Assembly: GCA_020631735.1 (NCBI GenBank)
Contig: CM036179.1
Coordinates: 27,147,063 to 27,211,062, forward strand
Source: Saccharum officinarum
Lineage: Eukaryota > Streptophyta > Magnoliopsida > Poales > Poaceae
Length of the DNA: 64,000 nt
Direction of reading: 5' to 3'
Shown here: piece after piece, positions 60,974-64,000 of the stretch
Layout of the letters: the number at the start of each line of letters is the position of its first letter
Position numbering within the stretch: the first letter of the stretch is position 1
The notes under the pieces: generated by a model
Told to the model about the DNA's origin: nothing
Databases searched by the model: none
What the model saw: the letters and a program-made list of their open reading frames with translations, nothing else
Translations under genes and position numbers: made by a program

Positions 60974-63900
60974 AGATTCAACATCAAACTTGTCATATGT
61001 GTATTTAAAACAAAGGTTTTGTTTTATAAAATCAGTTTTATCAACTTATAGCTATATATAGGTTTGTGAAAACTAAATTCTAAATCTAAGTATGCCAGTG
61101 GTCAATTTCCTTATGCCCATATAAGGATTATTAGGTGGCTTATATAAGTACTAACTTGGGGGTTTTTCATTTATGCATCAACGCCCTTGCCAAGGTATAT
61201 ATGTGTGATAACTCTCCTACACTATGCTACCCAGTATGTCAGATTAGGGGTAGCCTTCATATATGAAATAGCCATATATGTTGCTAGTTTACTTTTATGC
61301 AACGTCGCACCTATGCTCAGGTAAGTGTGAGTTGTGAGAGCATGACCGTACAACCTGCGATCTAGGGGAGAGCTAATTTTGGTTACTGGATTATTTCCAT
61401 GTTACACACATGTATATATGAAGGTACTTAATTGTGGGTGATCGAAGATTCGGGTAGTTTTGGTACTACATGTACGTATACAGGGGTATATGTATATGGG
61501 AGTACTTAGAATTTTACTTTCCTGCTTTCATTGTGTGCTATATTTGGGGAATTGTTGGGCTGCAATGAAACTTTTCTGCAGGTATGCTAACCATGAATGT
61601 GTAAGTTGAATGTAGCTGACGACTAGCTATATATCGAGAGAGTGCGTGTTATGCCACCGACATAGAACATGATCGCCATCTTAGGTTGGCAATCTTGTGA
61701 GGACGAATAGGACGAAGCATGCATCTTCATGATTGTTGCTTTATGCATAACTATGCTCCTCTCACCCTTGTTCAAATAATAAGTAACTTGTGATCAATGT
61801 GGTACACTATCTTACTTGTGTGGAGTAAAACAAGAACGCCTTGTTCCATGTTGCGTAAATAGAAAGTGCTTGAGAAAAATAGGTGTTGAGCTTTGCTAGA
61901 AATAATTGTGGGTACATGCTTGAACCTATAGATGCCCTCTAGTTTAGCCAAGTGGTGGATATGTTGTTCACCCAAGCGTTTGCCAATGCTTTAGACCTCA
62001 CTTAAATAATTATGGATTCTCATGAATGAATTAAATTCATGTTGGTCTAAGGTAACAAAATTTAGAGCTACTAGAATAACATGTTTGTGTGCTCTCTTGT
62101 TAAGTAGAACAAAGGCAAGCTTTGTTTTGCTTATTGAACGTTGGCTGCTAGAGCAGTTTCTGTTGTAGTGATGCTTTCATGATCATAATGGTGTTTTCTG
62201 TAGTTATAGAGAATACCAAAGTTGTAGCTAACTTACTTTTCTAGCTTTTACTAAAATTTCATGACCCTAGGCCTTATGGTTTGAGAGTTATAACTTTTAG
62301 AAGTTTACTATCAGGTTTTGCTTATGCTTTGAGTAGATCTGAATGTTTGATTTGTTTGACCTGTGTTAATATGGAATCAAGTCTTGGAGATAATAGAAGA
62401 AGTGTAGTACTTTTTCTAAGCTTTCCAAAATGTCCTATAGCACTAATTGTGGTGGTATAAATCTCTAGTTATGAGCTTGTAAAGTGAAATGACAGAATCT
62501 GTCCAAATCGGGGCAGAGATGTCTTCTTTGTCGTGTTTGGCCTTGTTAGATATAGAATCATCTTAATATGATAATAAGAAAGTTATAGCAAACTTAATAA
62601 GCTTTATATCAAGTTAAGGATCAGCCTTGTTGGGTCCCTATAACTCCAGCTACGCATTTTTGAAGTTCATGTCAGTTTTCTGTCCATGTTTGTACAGACC
62701 TGAAACATTAGCATGTTTGGCCATGTTAACCTATGATTTAACTTTTGGTATGAATAACAAAAGTGTGGAAAACTTCCTAAGCTTTCTAGAAAGTCTAGGA
62801 TCACGTTGTGGGGTGTCTACAACCTCAGTTATGGTTGAAACAAGTAACTACTGCGTTGCTGTCCAGATTCTGTGTACATGTTAAGTTAGTCACCTTAGCT
62901 AGCGTTTGTTTTGAGCTAAACTTGTAGTTAGTCGTGCTTGAGATGAATGCTTATTTTAGGTGAGCCTTGTGCTTTGGATCGGTTGCTTAAGCTCAATCAT
63001 TTGAATTTTCTTAATTGTCTGCTTGACGGTGATGTTGTATGTATGCTTGTTATCTAGGTAGTGCCTTAGTTGTCACCTCGTTTATTCTCGGTGAGCATAC
63101 GAGGGTCGCATAGCTTTATCCTAGAACAACATTCACGTTACGTAATTGTATGGTTGTTGTCTTCAATTAGGTTTCTCTCTTAGGAGCCTGAGCCTGTAGA
63201 CTTGGTGGTTAGCCTTTGAATGTTTGTATCCATGCCTTTGCTTGACCGAAAGCCTAAAGTTTAGTTCTCCTATATGTTTGTATGAGTCGTGGATGTTTTG
63301 CAACCCTTTTTGTGAAGACCTTTATCGACTGACCAACCAAGTTAACTTTCATCAACACTAGCCTTTAACCATGGTTCGTACGTTGCCAGTTGTGGAGACC
63401 GTACCCAAATCCATGTTGGACCTTCTGGTTACCTCTCCCAAAGGTTAGCTAGTGTGACACCACGTCTCTCTGCTATGGCCTCTAAATCGTATGCTTGGAA
63501 ATTCATGCATCTACCTTATTAACCCAATCTATGCCATTTGAAATTCCTCATCGGGTGTATGTTTAGTAATGGTGTTATGAGTAGCAACTAATGGTGCCGT
63601 GACGAAACCGAGAGCCTCCTATGGGTGCACACACAAGGTTGTGCTGCTCGGCACGCGCTAGTATCATGGTTTCTAATCATAATCCATTGCAGAACAACAC
63701 TGATGTGATGTTCACATGACCTTCTTCCTTGATTGTTTTCCCATATCTTATCAAAAGACCCTTTTGTAGGACTAAATATAGTAAAGCTTCCTCCTGAAGT
63801 TGCTAAGAGGATAACCTTTGAAGAATAGGTTACCGACATAAACATTAACAGACTGCAATAGGTGGTAGACATGTGACTCTACTTAGTTGTCCCAATACTG

Positions 63901-64000
63901 ACGACCATCATCGAGTGAGCAACGTATCTCATTCCTATTGGATAAAAAGGACACACAACACTTAAGTGGACAAGTCATCCGTTGGATAAGACTCGATCGT
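60974..64000 (+). other. Interior of the giant-LTR element, no coding seen
   Basis: About 3 kb follow the primer site without a frame above 95 codons and without gag motifs. A normal Gypsy gag would be expected here, so the element is probably LARD-like. The sequence runs off the window. Confidence 0.6.
62150..62880 (+). repeat. Degenerate tandem repeat, period about 180 bp, 4 units
   Basis: Anchors like AAAGTTGTAG occur at 62218, 62397, 62579 and 62759. In each unit they are followed by an AAGCTTTCC-type word (TAGCTTTTAC, AAGCTTTCCA, AAGCTTTATA, AAGCTTTCTA) and a GTTAT- or AACTCCAG-type word. The units are strongly diverged. Confidence 0.75.

Overview
The window is repeat-rich nuclear DNA from a grass (Poaceae). 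The signs are Tourist-like MITEs, a CACTA-like element built on TTTGCCGAGTG repeats, SIRE/Maximus-type Copia elements with CCGGACGCGTCCGG-rich LTRs, and large Gypsy elements with iMet- or Asp-type primer sites. A panicoid grass of the sorghum, sugarcane or Miscanthus type is my best guess; this is inference, since no species marker is present.

Only one host gene is convincing. At 5425-11089 (+), three exons encode a 675-residue coiled-coil protein of the plant At1g50660/At3g20350/At5g41620-like family. It is flanked on the left by MITEs, an (AT)n run and a CACTA-like element, and its 3' region carries a minimal RTE/SINE insertion. A 100-N gap lies at 11806-11905.

From 11.9 kb to the end the window is a nested stack of retrotransposons. 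In order: Copia element 1 (minus, 11.9-18.9 kb, decayed, with a MITE inside its RT); an Athila-like LTR (minus) split by two later insertions; inside that LTR, a coding-free LARD with 4.2-kb LTRs (19116-29043, TSD TCAGT) and a 3.67-kb element whose 5' LTR is inverted relative to its own interior (29374-33038, TSD CAACT); a plus-strand Athila-like element (33438-36900) whose gag is split by a hAT element with an 8-bp TSD (35884-36840); a Tat-like element carrying a 'putative gypsy type transposon' protein (36901-41472); Copia element 2 (minus, 41473-47838), whose LTR holds an RTE/SINE insertion with a (TTG)38 tail; a second minus Athila-like element (47839-51479); and two copies, in opposite orientation, of a family with LTRs of about 5.3 kb (51480-54433 partial; 55667-60958 followed by interior to the window end).

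The element genes are pseudogenes. Many stops are TAG or TGA in place of Trp or Gln codons, as expected from C-to-T decay of methylated DNA. The items I rate highest are the inverted-LTR element, a roughly 180-bp phased degenerate repeat shared by the non-coding interiors of three elements, and a 956-bp stretch without differences inside two LTRs that have otherwise diverged.
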